Source: Cladobotryum mycophilum (taxonomy: Eukaryota > Ascomycota > Sordariomycetes > Hypocreales > Hypocreaceae). Taken from it: DNA of 64,000 nucleotides. Shown piece after piece: positions 26,075 to 36,895 of the stretch. Where the stretch lies: contig CM071589.1 in NCBI GenBank assembly GCA_036429605.1, positions 7,564,001 through 7,628,000 of the forward strand, read 5' to 3'. Position 1 is the first letter of the stretch; each line of letters begins with the position of its first letter. The translations under genes and the position numbers were made by a program. The notes beneath the pieces were generated by a model. That model searched no databases. It had not been told where the DNA came from and saw only the letters and a program-made list of their open reading frames with translations.

Positions 26075-27295
26075 CTACTCAGAATCATTCTCTTGGAATT
26101 GAACAAATGTGTCCTCATCACTTTCCTCCTCGTCCTCAGCTTCGAATTGAATGAATGCTTCCTCTTCACGCTCATCTTCCCACTCAAACTGCGCATCTAA
26201 TGCACTGATAAACAAGGCTGGTAAGTCGAGGAGACCTCCGTCAACAACCTCTTCAACCTGCTCATCAATCTTCTGTTTCAATATTTTCTTCCCCGCCTCA
26301 ATGTACGCCCATTTGAATTGATTCCAGCGTTCTTCATTGACGCTAGGTCTGGGGAAATAGGGATCGTTGCCACTTGTAGCAACTACCAGGCGACGGATAA
26401 GAGCATCTCGATCTTCTTTAATGGAGATTGGCTTTGCCTTGTCAAAGTCGAGGACCCATAAGTGAGTACTGCGACGCGTCTCGTTTGTCGGTTCAGCGAC
26501 CGCACCGTTTATAGTTCCATTGGCTTCAATGCGAGCGCTAAAGCGCGCAGAAAGGACAAACTCTACATCCATCCCATCCAGTTCGGCCCCCCAATGGATG
26601 ATGGCAAGACCAATTGCAAGCTCTATAACGAGCGTATGAGTGTCCAGACCAATGTCGTCCATTTGATCGTCGTGTAGCGGAAAATTGCGAAGATCTTCGA
26701 AGCGCTCATCGTCATCTACTACTTTTCCAAAATATAATCTAAGCAGACAGTCATCATTCTCAGGGTTGTTGAGAAACCTGTCTTGGTCCTCTCCAGCGAA
26801 AAGCTCCTTTACGAGTGCAATGCGGGCGGCTGTCGGAATTGGTGGGATTCTCTGCATAGTAAACCCTGGCTTGTCCCTGTCTTCCTCGTCTATTTCGGAT
26901 TGGCTTGAGCTTTCATCGCCTGAAAGCTCATGTTCGTACCGTTGGATCCTTTGGCTGCAGTTGGAGTAGAATCTGAAGCAGCGCGGTATGTTGGGGATCG
27001 ACAGAACAAGACCATAGCTGTGAAAATGACTTTGAAGCATATGCTCGAGACTCTGGACGCTCTGCCAGGCCTTTTTGGTTTGCGCAAAGTCCCTTCTAAG
27101 CGCATCTTCGTTACGACCCAGTTTGATTACACGCTTTATGGCACGAATTCCATAAACTGTGCCACAAGTTCCGTGCCCGACGGCGCGTATTATGGAGACA
27201 TTGTCACGAATTGATGTATTCGTGACGGTCTGGTTTTGTGTAGTCGTCGAGAAAGTCTGCTGAAGAATCGTGGCGTAGGGGCTTTGGTCGGACAT
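26075..27295 (-). CDS. DUF3669-domain protein
   Basis: A single exon of 406 residues. The C-terminal half holds the DUF3669 signature: DVEFVLSARFS, then the LWVLDFDKAKPI core, then NDPYFPRP. The C-terminus is a long acidic tail of Glu and Asp. Related fungal proteins are often named zinc finger protein in databases, but no zinc ligands are seen here. The role is unknown. The start at MSDQSP is preferred over an upstream Met because homologues begin with short leaders; the longer frame would add 29 residues. It is the left neighbour of the UstYa cluster and may mark its border. Confidence 0.75.
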   Translation of the reverse strand: MSDQSPYATILQQTFSTTTQNQTVTNTSIRDNVSIIRAVGHGTCGTVYGIRAIKRVIKLGRNEDALRRDFAQTKKAWQSVQSLEHMLQSHFHSYGLVLSIPNIPRCFRFYSNCSQRIQRYEHELSGDESSSQSEIDEEDRDKPGFTMQRIPPIPTAARIALVKELFAGEDQDRFLNNPENDDCLLRLYFGKVVDDDERFEDLRNFPLHDDQMDDIGLDTHTLVIELAIGLAIIHWGAELDGMDVEFVLSARFSARIEANGTINGAVAEPTNETRRSTHLWVLDFDKAKPISIKEDRDALIRRLVVATSGNDPYFPRPSVNEERWNQFKWAYIEAGKKILKQKIDEQVEEVVDGGLLDLPALFISALDAQFEWEDEREEEAFIQFEAEDEEESDEDTFVQFQENDSE

Positions 27296-27748
27296 GTTGT
27301 AAATGCAAAGACGTGATGCAGAGTACAGACTGACAGCGGAGTGAAACAAGGGGTGTTGACACCTTATAAAGTACAGTAGCATAACAACGCGAGGGCGATA
27401 TTTCTGTTTAGAGTTTCATGATAAAAAAACAAAATTTATAGGAAAGAACTATGTCTTGTTTAGACTTTCCTCGCTGTCTTATTGCTTCGTTAGATAACGA
27501 TTTTAGTAAGTGTCTACTTCCGGCCATTTGTGGCGTTGTACCTCGAAAAGGGATGCCTGTTAAAATCGTTGTATAATGGATCCCGTGACACCCATTTCGC
27601 ATTCTACGATAGTAGGGGGCCTATTATATAACTTATGTTACGTCAGGTCGTAATCGATCGGTATATCTTTATAGAGACTATGAGAATAGACATAAGGAAG
27701 TATTTTATATTATAGCTGAACATAAAGATATCTTCTTACATACACTAT

Positions 27749-28627
27749 CTAATTTAAAATACCTGTGATATTCGTCTTCCTATGCTTGGTTGCAAACTCA
27801 AACAACGTGTCCCAGTTGCGACATTTATGCTCAATATGATCAAGCCCAAGCTCTCCAACAAATGGTTCTAGAGTGGTGTCTCCAAGACACATGATGGATT
27901 GGCGCAAGTACTCCAAACAGTGAGCGGTGTGAGATTCCTTGTGGATCTTCTTCTTTACGCCCTCAATTGCCTCGACTGATGAGGTTTGGTCAAGCAGTGT
28001 GTAGAGAAAGAGAGTGTCTGCTTTAAGAGACGCCTTGACGCAAGCGTTAGTTAAACTGGTTCGGAAACTGGACGTTATTCCACTTACGATGCAATGTAAT
28101 TGATGATACATGGCGATTTGATACGCGCGGCCGGGTGATGATGGAAGACCCCATTTCTTCCATTCTGGAATCTCAATCCAACCTTCACCAGCTGAGAAAG
28201 GTATATGAGCTACTGCGATGGAAAAAAAGGTGAGATAATCCTACCTGGATCTAGACTATCCCATATCGTCCCTTTGGGGTCCGCTGGATTTGATGACACA
28301 TATCTCTGATCCTGTACAAAAGTGATGGTGTCGTAAGGTACTGAGTTGAGATCAGCGTGTCATACTTGCTTCACGGTCACTTAGCTCGGCGGGGATGTTT
28401 GACGTACTCTCAGGAAGAAAACTCGTTGGCTTTTCCAAAACTCCGTGGTAATGAATGACAACAATTACGCCCAGAAGTGCGCCAAAAACAGCAGAAATGG
28501 CCAAAAGAGCAACAGAAAGCCATGGCGATCGTGGTCGGTAGGTCAATGAGGATTTGGTGCCTTCACCATGATGCAGTGAATGGTAATCGTAGGAATGTTC
28601 CTTATTACTGGGCTCCTTGTTGCTCAT
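27749..28627 (-). CDS. UstYa-family oxidase A (DUF3328)
   Basis: Exons 28627-28408, 28340-28245, 28191-28088 and 28033-27749 give 234 residues; all splice phases agree (1, 1, 0). The second intron is 53 nt and the third 54 nt. An N-terminal basic tail is followed by one membrane helix (SVALLAISAVFGALLGVIVV). The luminal part has WDSLDP, the first motif in MYHQLHC and the second in HTAHCLEYLRQSIMC, then HKCRNW. UstYa proteins are thought to use the two HxxHC motifs as metal sites for oxidative cyclisation of ribosomal peptides in the secretory pathway. The gene appears intact and is the leftmost member of the cluster. Confidence 0.88.
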
Positions 28628-29342
28628 TTTCGGCAGAAATTCATGAAAGCAAGAGCATGGAGATGGGGGTTAACGGCACAGAAGGGGCCACGAAGAATGT
28701 CCTATAAACTCAACTTGACACGAACTCAGCCTGATACCTCAAGGACCCTCGGATCCACAAACCTATTTTCTCACCAGCCCACTGATTACGAACCAATCCG
28801 TTACCATTGCATCATGACGATGGGGAGTAAAGTGGCGGAACTGGACAATACTTGTCAATTACAAAATCAGTACATCCTTGAGAATCTGCAACTAGCCCCT
28901 GTCAGATTTAGTGCCGGCAAAGTCTTCAGCGAGGCCAAGTTCAGCCATAAGCAGGGCTGAGGGCGTGTGCATAATCACAAACGGAAATTTGGGAGAGAAC
29001 AGGGATAGGATTCAGTGGGGCTTGCTAAGTGGTACCGGCGTTCAGGAGGGTCTAGAGCGTTTATTTCCTGGCCCACAGTCATCGTGAAGCGAGATCCGAG
29101 TGATGCTCCCACTTATCGCGTAAGACATGATGTCATCATGTCTACCTGTACATGTCGCTACGCGTATTAGACGGGGTAGCTTTCCCTTCTCCGTGGGCTT
29201 ACATGAATCGTTGTTATTCGAGGGCGGGTTATCTGTCGTGTTTCTGAGCCCTTCGTAGTTTCTACCGGACTGTTAGCAGAAGTGTACGCGCCTTTCTGGT
29301 ATGTTCTGCCGAGGACTCTAGACAGCCAGCATTGTCGCCGCT
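28628..29342. other. Divergent promoter region between UstYa A and B
   Basis: 715 bp with no convincing frame of its own; open stretches near the left end are the reverse side of the UstYa A start. Confidence 0.5.
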
Positions 29343-30163
29343 ATGGTGTCTAATCACGATATGACTGTCCTTGATCAAGATGAAGACGTAATTGGCCTCA
29401 TCTCAGAAAAACCATCCACTGCGTGTCCACAAAAGGCTTCTTGGGGGCCATTTCTTCTTCAGATCGCCTTGACATTCATTCTCTCCCTGACGGGATCATG
29501 CGTACTTTACTATCTACTCGCTACACATCAGCAGACCACATGCCGTTGCGTCGACGGGTTTGAGCATGGTCACAGCACAGAATTTGGCCCAGTGTTGCCA
29601 TATATATCGGTCAAGATCGAACAATCCACTGGCGGGTTGACCTTGAGCTCCAATGGCACATTGAAGCTAGGCACTTCAATGTATTCAGGGCGGCCATCGT
29701 CGCAGATTGATCAGGCTTGGGTTGAACTACTCGTTGGCAACGAGATTGTTGTCTTCGATAAGGAGGCATCGAGCATGAAAGGGAAGACGATGCGTGAGGA
29801 GGATGGGGGTGGAGGTTTGGGCTTGAGGTCTATCACGGACTTCACTGCATTAACCTCCTGCGAAAACAAATAGACCCCGAGCATTATGGTATAAATGCAC
29901 ACAATGCACACAAGACGCATCTTGGTGAGTTAAGTTAATCACACCTATGTATGCAGCTAGCTGACAAACAATTAGATCACTGCGTCGACTACCTCCGACA
30001 GACGATACAATGCCACTCCGACTTAACCCCAGTACCTTACTGGATCGAACCGGAGACAGGGTCACGAACTGTCAATTTTGGCGAGCTGCATACGTGTCGG
30101 GACTTTGGCAAGCTTCATGAATGGGTTATACCAAGATATAGGTCCCCTACGCGAGGCGTGTAA
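29343..30163 (+). CDS. UstYa-family oxidase B, one-base frameshift
   Basis: It has an N-terminal tail, one membrane helix (FLLQIALTFILSLTGSCVLYYLL), the TEFGP and Y-G-P-S-x2-ID-x-AW segments of the family, then the first motif in VYHGLHCINLLRKQ and, after a 51 nt intron (29925-29975), the second in DHCVDYLRQTIQC and HTCRDFGKLHEW. The N-terminal part and the first HxxHC lie in different frames. The shift falls in the run of five G at about 29801-29805, where one missing base explains it and no GT-AG intron does. It has only the last of the introns found in its close relatives at 34.7 and 37.9 kb. It is either a recent pseudogene or an intact gene with an assembly error. Confidence 0.78.
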
Positions 30164-30350
30164 ACAATATGTATAGTGCTAGTGTATTTGCTCTTGATTA
30201 GCCATATGCGCATCAACATGGAAAGTGTATTATATTTCTAGTTTAACATAATTGCCGTGCGCCGTCAAGTCACGGTCATAGTATTCAAGGTCAGTTTAAG
30301 CAAATGATGGAGCGGCCTAGTTCACTCCTCGCAAACAGCTCCGTTTCCCA

Positions 30351-31303
30351 CTAATTGATCTTCTTTGACAAATCAACCCATCCCTTACCATCTGGCGATC
30401 GAGCAATTCTATTAGCCATGACGGCACGGTAAATACCTGACCAATCTCTGCACATATGAACGCTGCCCCAACCTGTAGACCCTTGTGTTCCATCCGCGTT
30501 GTGAGGCCGCTCTAGAGACAAATCTCCTTGACACATGACCGCCTGTGCGTTTATTTTCAAGTTAGTACAGAAACAATAGAATTGGTCCCAGGTTGGTTAG
30601 CTTTTACCTGTCGCAACATTTCTACACAGTGATTCAAGTGCTCAAAATCACTTGTATGATGAGAACCGGTGTGTCCTTTTTGAAAAGCGACCAGAGCTTG
30701 TTTGATGCTGATCTAGTGATACCCAGCACATAGCCGGAATTATTAGCCACGCAATTGTCAATTTCAAGAGTGGCAAACTTACCACACAATGGAGCTGGTG
30801 CATCACAGCGACTGCGAAGCCCTCGCTCTTGGCCGACCATTTACTAGGATCAGCAGCTACATCGGTCATTTGCATCCCGCCTCCTTGGGCGCCGCCGATA
30901 GATGGATCATCAAAGGCAACAAAGGTACCAGCGTAAATGTCGTCCCAGATGGAGTATATTCGCGTGCCATTTGGGTGCCGCGCCTCAGGTTCTGCGTCAA
31001 TGTACCGCTGGTCGTTTTCCATCTTGACAGGGACCCATGGAACTGCCAAATGAGTCAATGGTCTTGAGCCAATGGAATAGAACCGATTTACTTACTATCA
31101 CCGAAAAGCACATCTGTGGGGAGGCCAGAGTTTTGCTGCTTGAACAATCCTGACACATAGTGCTTGCTATTCCAGAGCGTGTAGGCCAGAGGAAACATGG
31201 CCAAAAGCATGGCAAGTAAAAGCCATTTTACTCTGCTGTGATTAAGACATTGACGCTGTGGATTCTTGCCGTGAAGGAGGAGATATTCATATGAGCTGGC
31301 CAT
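30351..31303 (-). CDS. UstYa-family oxidase C (DUF3328)
   Basis: Exons 31303-31096, 31042-30783, 30712-30608 and 30542-30351 (introns 53, 70 and 65 nt) total 765 nt, 254 residues, with all phases consistent. It has a membrane helix (WLLLAMLLAMFPLAYTLW), PWVPVKMENDQRY, then MHQLHCVISIKQALV, HLNHCVEMLRQAVMCQGD and HMCRDW. Both HxxHC motifs are intact. The start at MASSYE is taken as it precedes the basic tail; a Met 7 codons upstream is in frame. The gene points away from UstYa B and lies in tandem with UstYa D. Role as for the family: oxidative tailoring of a secretory peptide, inferred. Confidence 0.88.
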
Positions 31304-31779
31304 GTTGTTTATTCCACGGTTCAAAAGGTACCGGCTTGATAATTATAAACTACATGTAGTTTGGGAGGAAACGATGGGAGTTATAAGCAGAGCAGCGGCT
31401 GGGGGTTGGGGGTGCAATGACCAACGCGTAAGGGTAGTAAGCACTGGCGCCACGCAGCCTAGCGAAACTCTACAGAAACAGAAACCTTTGCTCGGCCAAC
31501 TGGAAGTCTCACACAGAGCGTAGAACTCTCGTAGTAATTAAAGGGACTGAGATTATAGAGATGTGTGTGGATTTTGTGTAGTTCTAGGAATGATATTCTG
31601 ACATCCTCAGTCTGGCAGTGGCTCCAATCGTCATGCACCAAAGTCAGAACAATAGTCTTTAGGGTACGCTCAATTTAGCGGCAACAATGAACTAATACTA
31701 CAGATGTTATAACTAATGAAGCTGCACTGAACTTGATTTCTACGGCTTAAAAATATATGTTTGTGACGACTATAACTGT
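31304..31779. other. Spacer between UstYa D and C
   Basis: 476 bp carrying the promoter of UstYa C; no coding content of its own seen. Confidence 0.5.
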
Positions 31780-32947
31780 TTACTCGCCTCCGTCAGAGGG
31801 AGGGTTCTTCTTCGACCCAACACCATGAGGAAACGTAACACCTATTTAGAACATTAGTTTAATCTAATATAAAAAAGATTCATTGTCGATATCTGTGGCA
31901 CTTACCAAACTCTGGACTGACAAGCAATCCGGGCTGATATATATTAACCTTGCGCTGCTTGGACCAGCTATCAATAGCATTCCAATTGCGGCAGACATGA
32001 GGAGTTGTGTGGCCCTGGGGCATTCGACTACCCGCCTCCCAGTGCCATGTCGACATGCCAACATCTCCATGACACATAGCTGCTTGACGGAGGTAATTAA
32101 GGCAGTGGTCTAGTCGCCTTGTCAGTATGGTAATTGTATGAAAACCCAAAGAGTCAGAGGGAATCCTCACCAATATGATGAAGTCTTTCCTTGGCGTCTG
32201 CCTCAGTTTCGTTCGGGTAAAAGTGATCCAAGTACAAATTCTGGCGAATCAGTTTCTGTGCCGATTAAAAAAGCTTCTTGGTTAGTACATGTCATAATAA
32301 TGGTCATAGCCCAGAGTGTTTGACTTACGAGACAGTGTAGTTCGTGATAAGCGTTGACAAGGACAACATAGCCGCCATTCTCGTCGTTCAGCTCTACAGC
32401 ATTCTCTAATCTCCCCATCTTAATCAAATCATCCTTTGTGATGCGGACGTCGATTCCTACAAGCAGACGGTGAGCTAGAGTTCTGTGAAGGTCACTAATA
32501 ACAGCTCTGTAAACCTCTCACCTTGGAGCATGTCATGCCACGCCTTTTCTCTGGCTGGGTCAGGTGGTCCCATATATCTCGGTATGTCATCGTTAGTGAA
32601 GTTGCGTAACTCATACTCAATGATGTCTGAGATGGGAGCTAAGGAGCATGGTAAGCCGTTGCATCAAGTCAATTTCATGAAACATTGTTCCACGCACAGT
32701 AAAACAGGTCATTGCCTTTGTGTTGATGTCGTAAGGTGTGCAGCAAAATTCCAGCAATGGTCAGATTGATGGCAACAAGAAGGCCATGCAATAATGCAGG
32801 CTTAAGGGTCTTCCTCCAACCTGACACGCGCTCCTGAGGACGATCCACGTTGCTAGCATTACCTTTCTCCAGGAGGTTGGTCTTAACGTCGAAGACATCC
32901 TCCTCCTCAGAGAAAAATATTTTGCTTTCAGACGACGCTCGCTGCAT
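31780..32947 (-). CDS. UstYa-family oxidase D (DUF3328)
   Basis: Six exons (32947-32698, 32638-32522, 32456-32329, 32255-32171, 32109-31906, 31841-31780) give 281 residues; every phase fits. The last intron (31905-31842, GTAAGT donor) leads to a short C-terminal exon; without it the frame would stop four codons after the donor. The protein has an acidic N-tail, one membrane helix (LLHGLLVAINLTIAGILLHTL), AYHELHCL as first motif and HIDHCLNYLRQAAMCHGD as second, then HVCRNW. It is intact. It starts about 670 bp from the small secreted peptide gene and is transcribed away from it, so the two may share a promoter region. Confidence 0.87.
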
Positions 32948-33619
32948 TGTGTTGTTACGTCTATGCAACTTGGGGAAAAGCTGTTGTCTTGCTGGTCTGA
33001 ACTGTTCGATTGGCGTAAGTTAGGAGGGAGGGAGCACCGGCACCTAGTTTGCCTTGAGTGTTGATTGAGGGGTATCTATTTCTGGCTCGCAAGACTTCCT
33101 ATAATATCAGGGCTAGGATCATAAGCCTGTTCTAGCGAAGTCGAGTCAGGCTCTGCTATACGGGGGCTCTTTGTTATGAGGCTAGAGGTTTCACAAAACG
33201 ATAATTCCGCTAAGCTTTGCCTGTCCCACTTTTATCACTAAAGCTTTAATTATCTGTGTAGTCAGATTATCACCGAGATATAATCACGTAGCTTATCTTA
33301 TGTGCATTAGCGTGTCCATACTGACACTGTCACCTTTACCATTCCGAGTCACGGTTCAACCTCATATAGCTGTATCCTTCCTGAGATGTGACACGTAATT
33401 TAAGACTAAAGACACCCTAGCCCTGAATGACAAGTGGCTATCTCTTCCTTACTCTTAATTGACTTTAAGCGCAGGCGGTTGGTAGGACGAGTATCAAACC
33501 GCGAAAACTATTTAGACTTTGAAGGCGATTGCTCTTTGTCCTAGTTGTATCATCAACTCACACACACTTCTCTTCCTATTCACCTCAGCCTAATCTTTTC
33601 CACCACAACATCTCTTAAA
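32948..33619. promoter_or_regulatory. Shared divergent promoter, UstYa D / small peptide
   Basis: 672 bp between two divergent starts. The last 60 bases before the peptide ATG are pyrimidine-rich (runs of CT and CA), typical of strongly expressed fungal genes, and the start context is AAAATGC. No specific operator was identified. Confidence 0.4.
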
Positions 33620-33763
33620 ATGCAGTTCGCTCAGCTCATCGCCTTTGCCGCTATCTTCGGACTGAGCATTGCTCAGCCAGTCCCAGCTGACTCCTACGAT
33701 CAGACTGATGCTCTCCGTGGTGACGGCACCGAGTCCATTGACTTCTGGGTTCGCAACCCTTAA
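33620..33763 (+). CDS. Small secretory peptide, candidate RiPP precursor
   Basis: 47 codons. Residues 1-18 form a clean signal peptide (MQFAQLIAFAAIFGLSIA). The remaining 29 residues are acidic, with Tyr26, Leu32-Arg33 and a C-terminal segment IDFWVRNP (40-47) rich in side chains that UstYa enzymes are known to couple. There are no internal repeats and no Lys-Arg Kex2 sites, unlike the ustiloxin, phomopsin and asperipin precursors. Single Arg residues at 33 and 45 are the only basic sites. Seven UstYa genes surround it, which is the main ground for calling it a precursor. A GTAAGT...TTTTAG pair after the stop suggests a 3' UTR intron. It could instead be an unrelated small secreted protein; the core boundaries are unknown. 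Confidence 0.65.
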   Translation: MQFAQLIAFAAIFGLSIAQPVPADSYDQTDALRGDGTESIDFWVRNP

Positions 33764-34744
33764 GTTGCTATCTGAAAATCCTTTGTAAGTTAATAGATGT
33801 AGCGATTCCTATCTTGCATTAATCTAATTTTAGATAGACGGTGTCATGGACCTACGTTTCGACCAGCTAGGAACCACAGAATTATTTGGCATCATCTAAG
33901 CGTACTTGGAGAGGCGGTGTGTCATATTAGGTAGACCAATTGTACAATCTTATTACCTAAGTCTAATATTTCCTTGTAGCATTAACTGCTATTGTGAAGT
34001 GACGTATATTCGGACAAGGAACTTCGTGTCTTTATGTGTAGTACTTTACCGAAATGAAAGTGGCTTAAGTCCCTGCATAGCGATTATCATCTCGCACGGA
34101 CTTATGTAAGCAGCATCCTTACTCGTGCTTCCCACCAGTAATAAGCGATTTCGTGTCGCCAGGGGGTTGCATGTGGCCTAGTGCGCAGCTTTAGCTCCTC
34201 TCGGTCTCTCATTGTAATAGGGGTAGGTGTTGTAAGACATGAAGAGCCCCATTCAAGCGTCTTAGATCACTTATGCTACGTAATCACCTTTCCATCCCCA
34301 AATCCATTCTAATGCTCTAGATCTCATACTAAGTGATAAGTGACGATCGCCACGAGGCGCTGTTTGAACTACCAAACGGCGGAGATTTCCAGAGCTGGTC
34401 TGTCGTATGATAAGAGGCTAGATACTACCGAGTTTCTGACTTGTAAGCCCCCCACTTGTTGTGCTGTTCCATTCCATCGGCATTCCGGCACCCTTAGTGC
34501 ACGCCCTGGAGATGCATTTTTTCGTCTTTGCTGTACGACTCTGCTAGCTTTCATAATTACACACCTCCCTAGCCCGCATTAGTCATGTACCTACTCCGTA
34601 CTGGACTCTTGTTCCGTGGGGTCAGTGACACAAATTAATATGTCCAGCGGTAGAAAACCATGAGGCTGAGGGTTACCTATGTGCGCTGTTCTCAGAACAT
34701 ACTGAAGTCTCAGAACTGAGGGAGCAACAATCACCCTATCCACG
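33764..34744. other. 3' region of the peptide gene and promoter of UstYa E
   Basis: No further coding sequence recognised. It includes a possible UTR intron (about 33,786-33,834) and TACTCCGTA at 34,592. Confidence 0.4.
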
Positions 34745-35956
34745 ATGCCAATACTCCGGTTCCTTCAGCAAGATCGGCGGTACGAGAAGATTCAGCAACT
34801 GGGCGACAACGAAAGTGTTACAGCATCCGAAAAGAGGTGTAAACGCTTCCTTTACTCAGCCATCCTCTCGTGCTACCCTTGGATGATCTCGACATTCATT
34901 CTTGCTATTATCGTTGTTTCAGGAATTGCCAGCAGCCAGACAAATAAGTGCACCAGAAGCTTCAGCACAGAGTTTGGTACAGACTTTATGGCATTGTCTT
35001 TAGTGTAATATTTGCTAATCCAAAATGCTATCCAGAACCTCTCAGAGAGCTCGTAGAGTGGAAAGAAGTCACATTTGGTGGAACGCTCAGGTATACCGAG
35101 TTGGGTCACTTGTATATGGACAACGGCCCAGATGGAATTGAGTACTTTGGACCTCCATCGCCCGAGATCGATAGAGCCTGGAAGGATTTAATAGGGGGTA
35201 GGTTTGAGATGGCCGCTTGAGAAGTACCTTACTGATACCTAATGCCAACAGGCGAATACCTTATAGAAATTAGCCCCGAAGAGGTTGGCATCATTGAGGG
35301 AAAGTCAGATGAGCATCCTGTAGCAGGATACCGAATGATGTGAGTAGTAATATGCAAGAGACTATCAGGGTCTCTAACTGCCAGACTCTATACGCTGTGC
35401 TAATGCCTCGCCTTCAGACCAGATTTTATTCATAGCCTTCACTGCGTGGTATGTGAAACAACGTGGTTACTTATATGTAATAACTAACAGAACCGAGCAG
35501 AACCATGTCCGAATGATTCTGGACAGCGAGCACTACTTCAACGCCTCGCTATCCAATCTCAGGCGGATAGATAGAATACATATACGTAAGAAACTCTAAA
35601 ACCCTTAAAAAAGGTCGAAGAAGCTAACAATTATTATCTACCCAGATCATTGTTTAAACCACATCCGACAGCTCATCGAATGCAACGTCGACTTGACACC
35701 CGTCACAAGCATCTACATGCCGGCTGTAGACACATTCGTTGGAAACTTTGAGCAGAAACACATGTGTCGTGATCGAGGCAAAGTAAAGGCATGGATTGCG
35801 GCGCGAAGAGAACAAGAGCTCAAAGAAAACCGCAACGGCCATCGTAAAGTGCAGTTCCAAGAGGCCCATCCGGGCAAGGCTATACCGGGGCAAGGATACG
35901 AACTTAATGATGATGCAAAAATGCCTTGGAATTGGACGCAATCTGAGTATTTATAG
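34745..35956 (+). CDS. UstYa-family oxidase E (DUF3328)
   Basis: Six exons (34745-34976, 35036-35197, 35252-35339, 35418-35448, 35501-35585, 35646-35956) give 302 residues with phases 1, 1, 2, 0, 1. A 31-nt exon carries the first motif (IHSLHC). The second follows the last splice (HHCLNHIRQLIECNVDLTPV), then HMCRDRGKVKAW. There is one membrane helix (MISTFILAIIVVSGIA) and the FGPPSPEIDRAWKDL segment. The tail after the CR motif is long and charged. The exon pattern is the same as in UstYa G, so the two are duplicates. It appears intact and reads away from the small peptide gene. Confidence 0.88.
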
Positions 35957-36136
35957 GTTCAATTAGCTTGTACTTGCAGTCTTAGTAGTATTTTTTGAAG
36001 ATGATATTTATCCATTAGCCCCTCGAGATGTCGTTCATTAACAAACGCCTTGATAACTATAATTACTTCCATATAAAAGATAGCTACATTCAAATGAATC
36101 ATTCTCAAGGTGGCATTTCATCTATTCAACTGTGCG

Positions 36137-36895
36137 TTACATGTCATTATGGCCACTTGAATGATCCCCTAACAAAGTCGCCAAATTTCGCTCGCTCAGT
36201 CCACAAGCTGGATACCAGCGCTTTGCACTCGTCATAATCTCCTTCATGGGGTAACGGTCTTGATTCATTAGCTCGTGTACACAGTGACGCGTATGGCCAT
36301 ATCGCGGAGACCATTCATCCAGAGGACTACCCCGAAGCACAGAGCGCGTTGTCTTCTCCCATGCGTACAAACAATGTACTAAATGAAACTCCCAAGTCGT
36401 GACAACGAAACCGTGTTCACCACGCATAACCGACGCCACATCAACCGGTTTGCCGTCTGTCGTCTCCCAGTACAACACGTGTTGATGACGTTTAATGAAA
36501 TCGGTGTAGAGTTCCTCGTCGAAACACTCTAGAGGGTGCCATCCGAAACTGAAAACGTCGAAATGACAATTTCGCTCAAGAGCTTCCTCTGTGGAGTTGC
36601 CGCAGTGGGATCTGTGAAAGGTAGAAGGCGGAGAGTCCTGCGATCGAGCTGGCGACAAGCCTGATGAAGAATTGATTGGGTTCTTTTCTAGAGCAAGGGC
36701 AAGAACAAAAACGGCCACTAACTGCGCGAGAAAGACTCCGATCAAGATGAGACATGTTGATGTGGTGATTCTCCAGACTTTTTGCTCATGTGGAGTGTCT
36801 TTGTGCTGTTTGTCAGACCAATTCAAGTCTGTACCGTCTTCCTCGTCACAGCTTGGCTGTAGGAGAGGATCTGTCGATTCCGAGTTACAGCCCAT
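36137..36895 (-). CDS. Divergent UstYa-like protein F
   Basis: A single exon of 252 residues. It has an acidic N-tail and one membrane helix (CLILIGVFLAQLVAVFVLALAL), then a CGNSTEEALERNC segment, FSFGWHPLECFDEEL, the first motif in EFHLVHCLYAWEK and the second in GHTRHCVHELMN. Both HxxHC motifs are kept, but the CGNS...C region and the CYDEEL-like stretch mark the divergent branch often left as hypothetical in fungal genomes. The lack of introns sets it apart from the other members here. It is intact, and convergent with UstYa E with 180 bp between. A role in the same pathway is likely but inferred. Confidence 0.78.
   Translation of the reverse strand: MGCNSESTDPLLQPSCDEEDGTDLNWSDKQHKDTPHEQKVWRITTSTCLILIGVFLAQLVAVFVLALALEKNPINSSSGLSPARSQDSPPSTFHRSHCGNSTEEALERNCHFDVFSFGWHPLECFDEELYTDFIKRHQHVLYWETTDGKPVDVASVMRGEHGFVVTTWEFHLVHCLYAWEKTTRSVLRGSPLDEWSPRYGHTRHCVHELMNQDRYPMKEIMTSAKRWYPACGLSERNLATLLGDHSSGHNDM

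Noticed and set aside
28580..28960. 126-codon frame on the plus strand before UstYa B
   Set aside because: Its left end is the reverse of the UstYa A N-terminus; no signal peptide or motif, so not a second precursor.
29795..29830. A very short intron in UstYa B to explain the frame change
   Set aside because: The only GT...AG pair there would be about 19 nt and gives the wrong phase; a missing base in the G run fits better.
34340..34582. 80-codon frame after the small peptide gene
   Set aside because: No signal peptide, no repeats and no match to any family; the opposite strand is open as well, suggesting chance.
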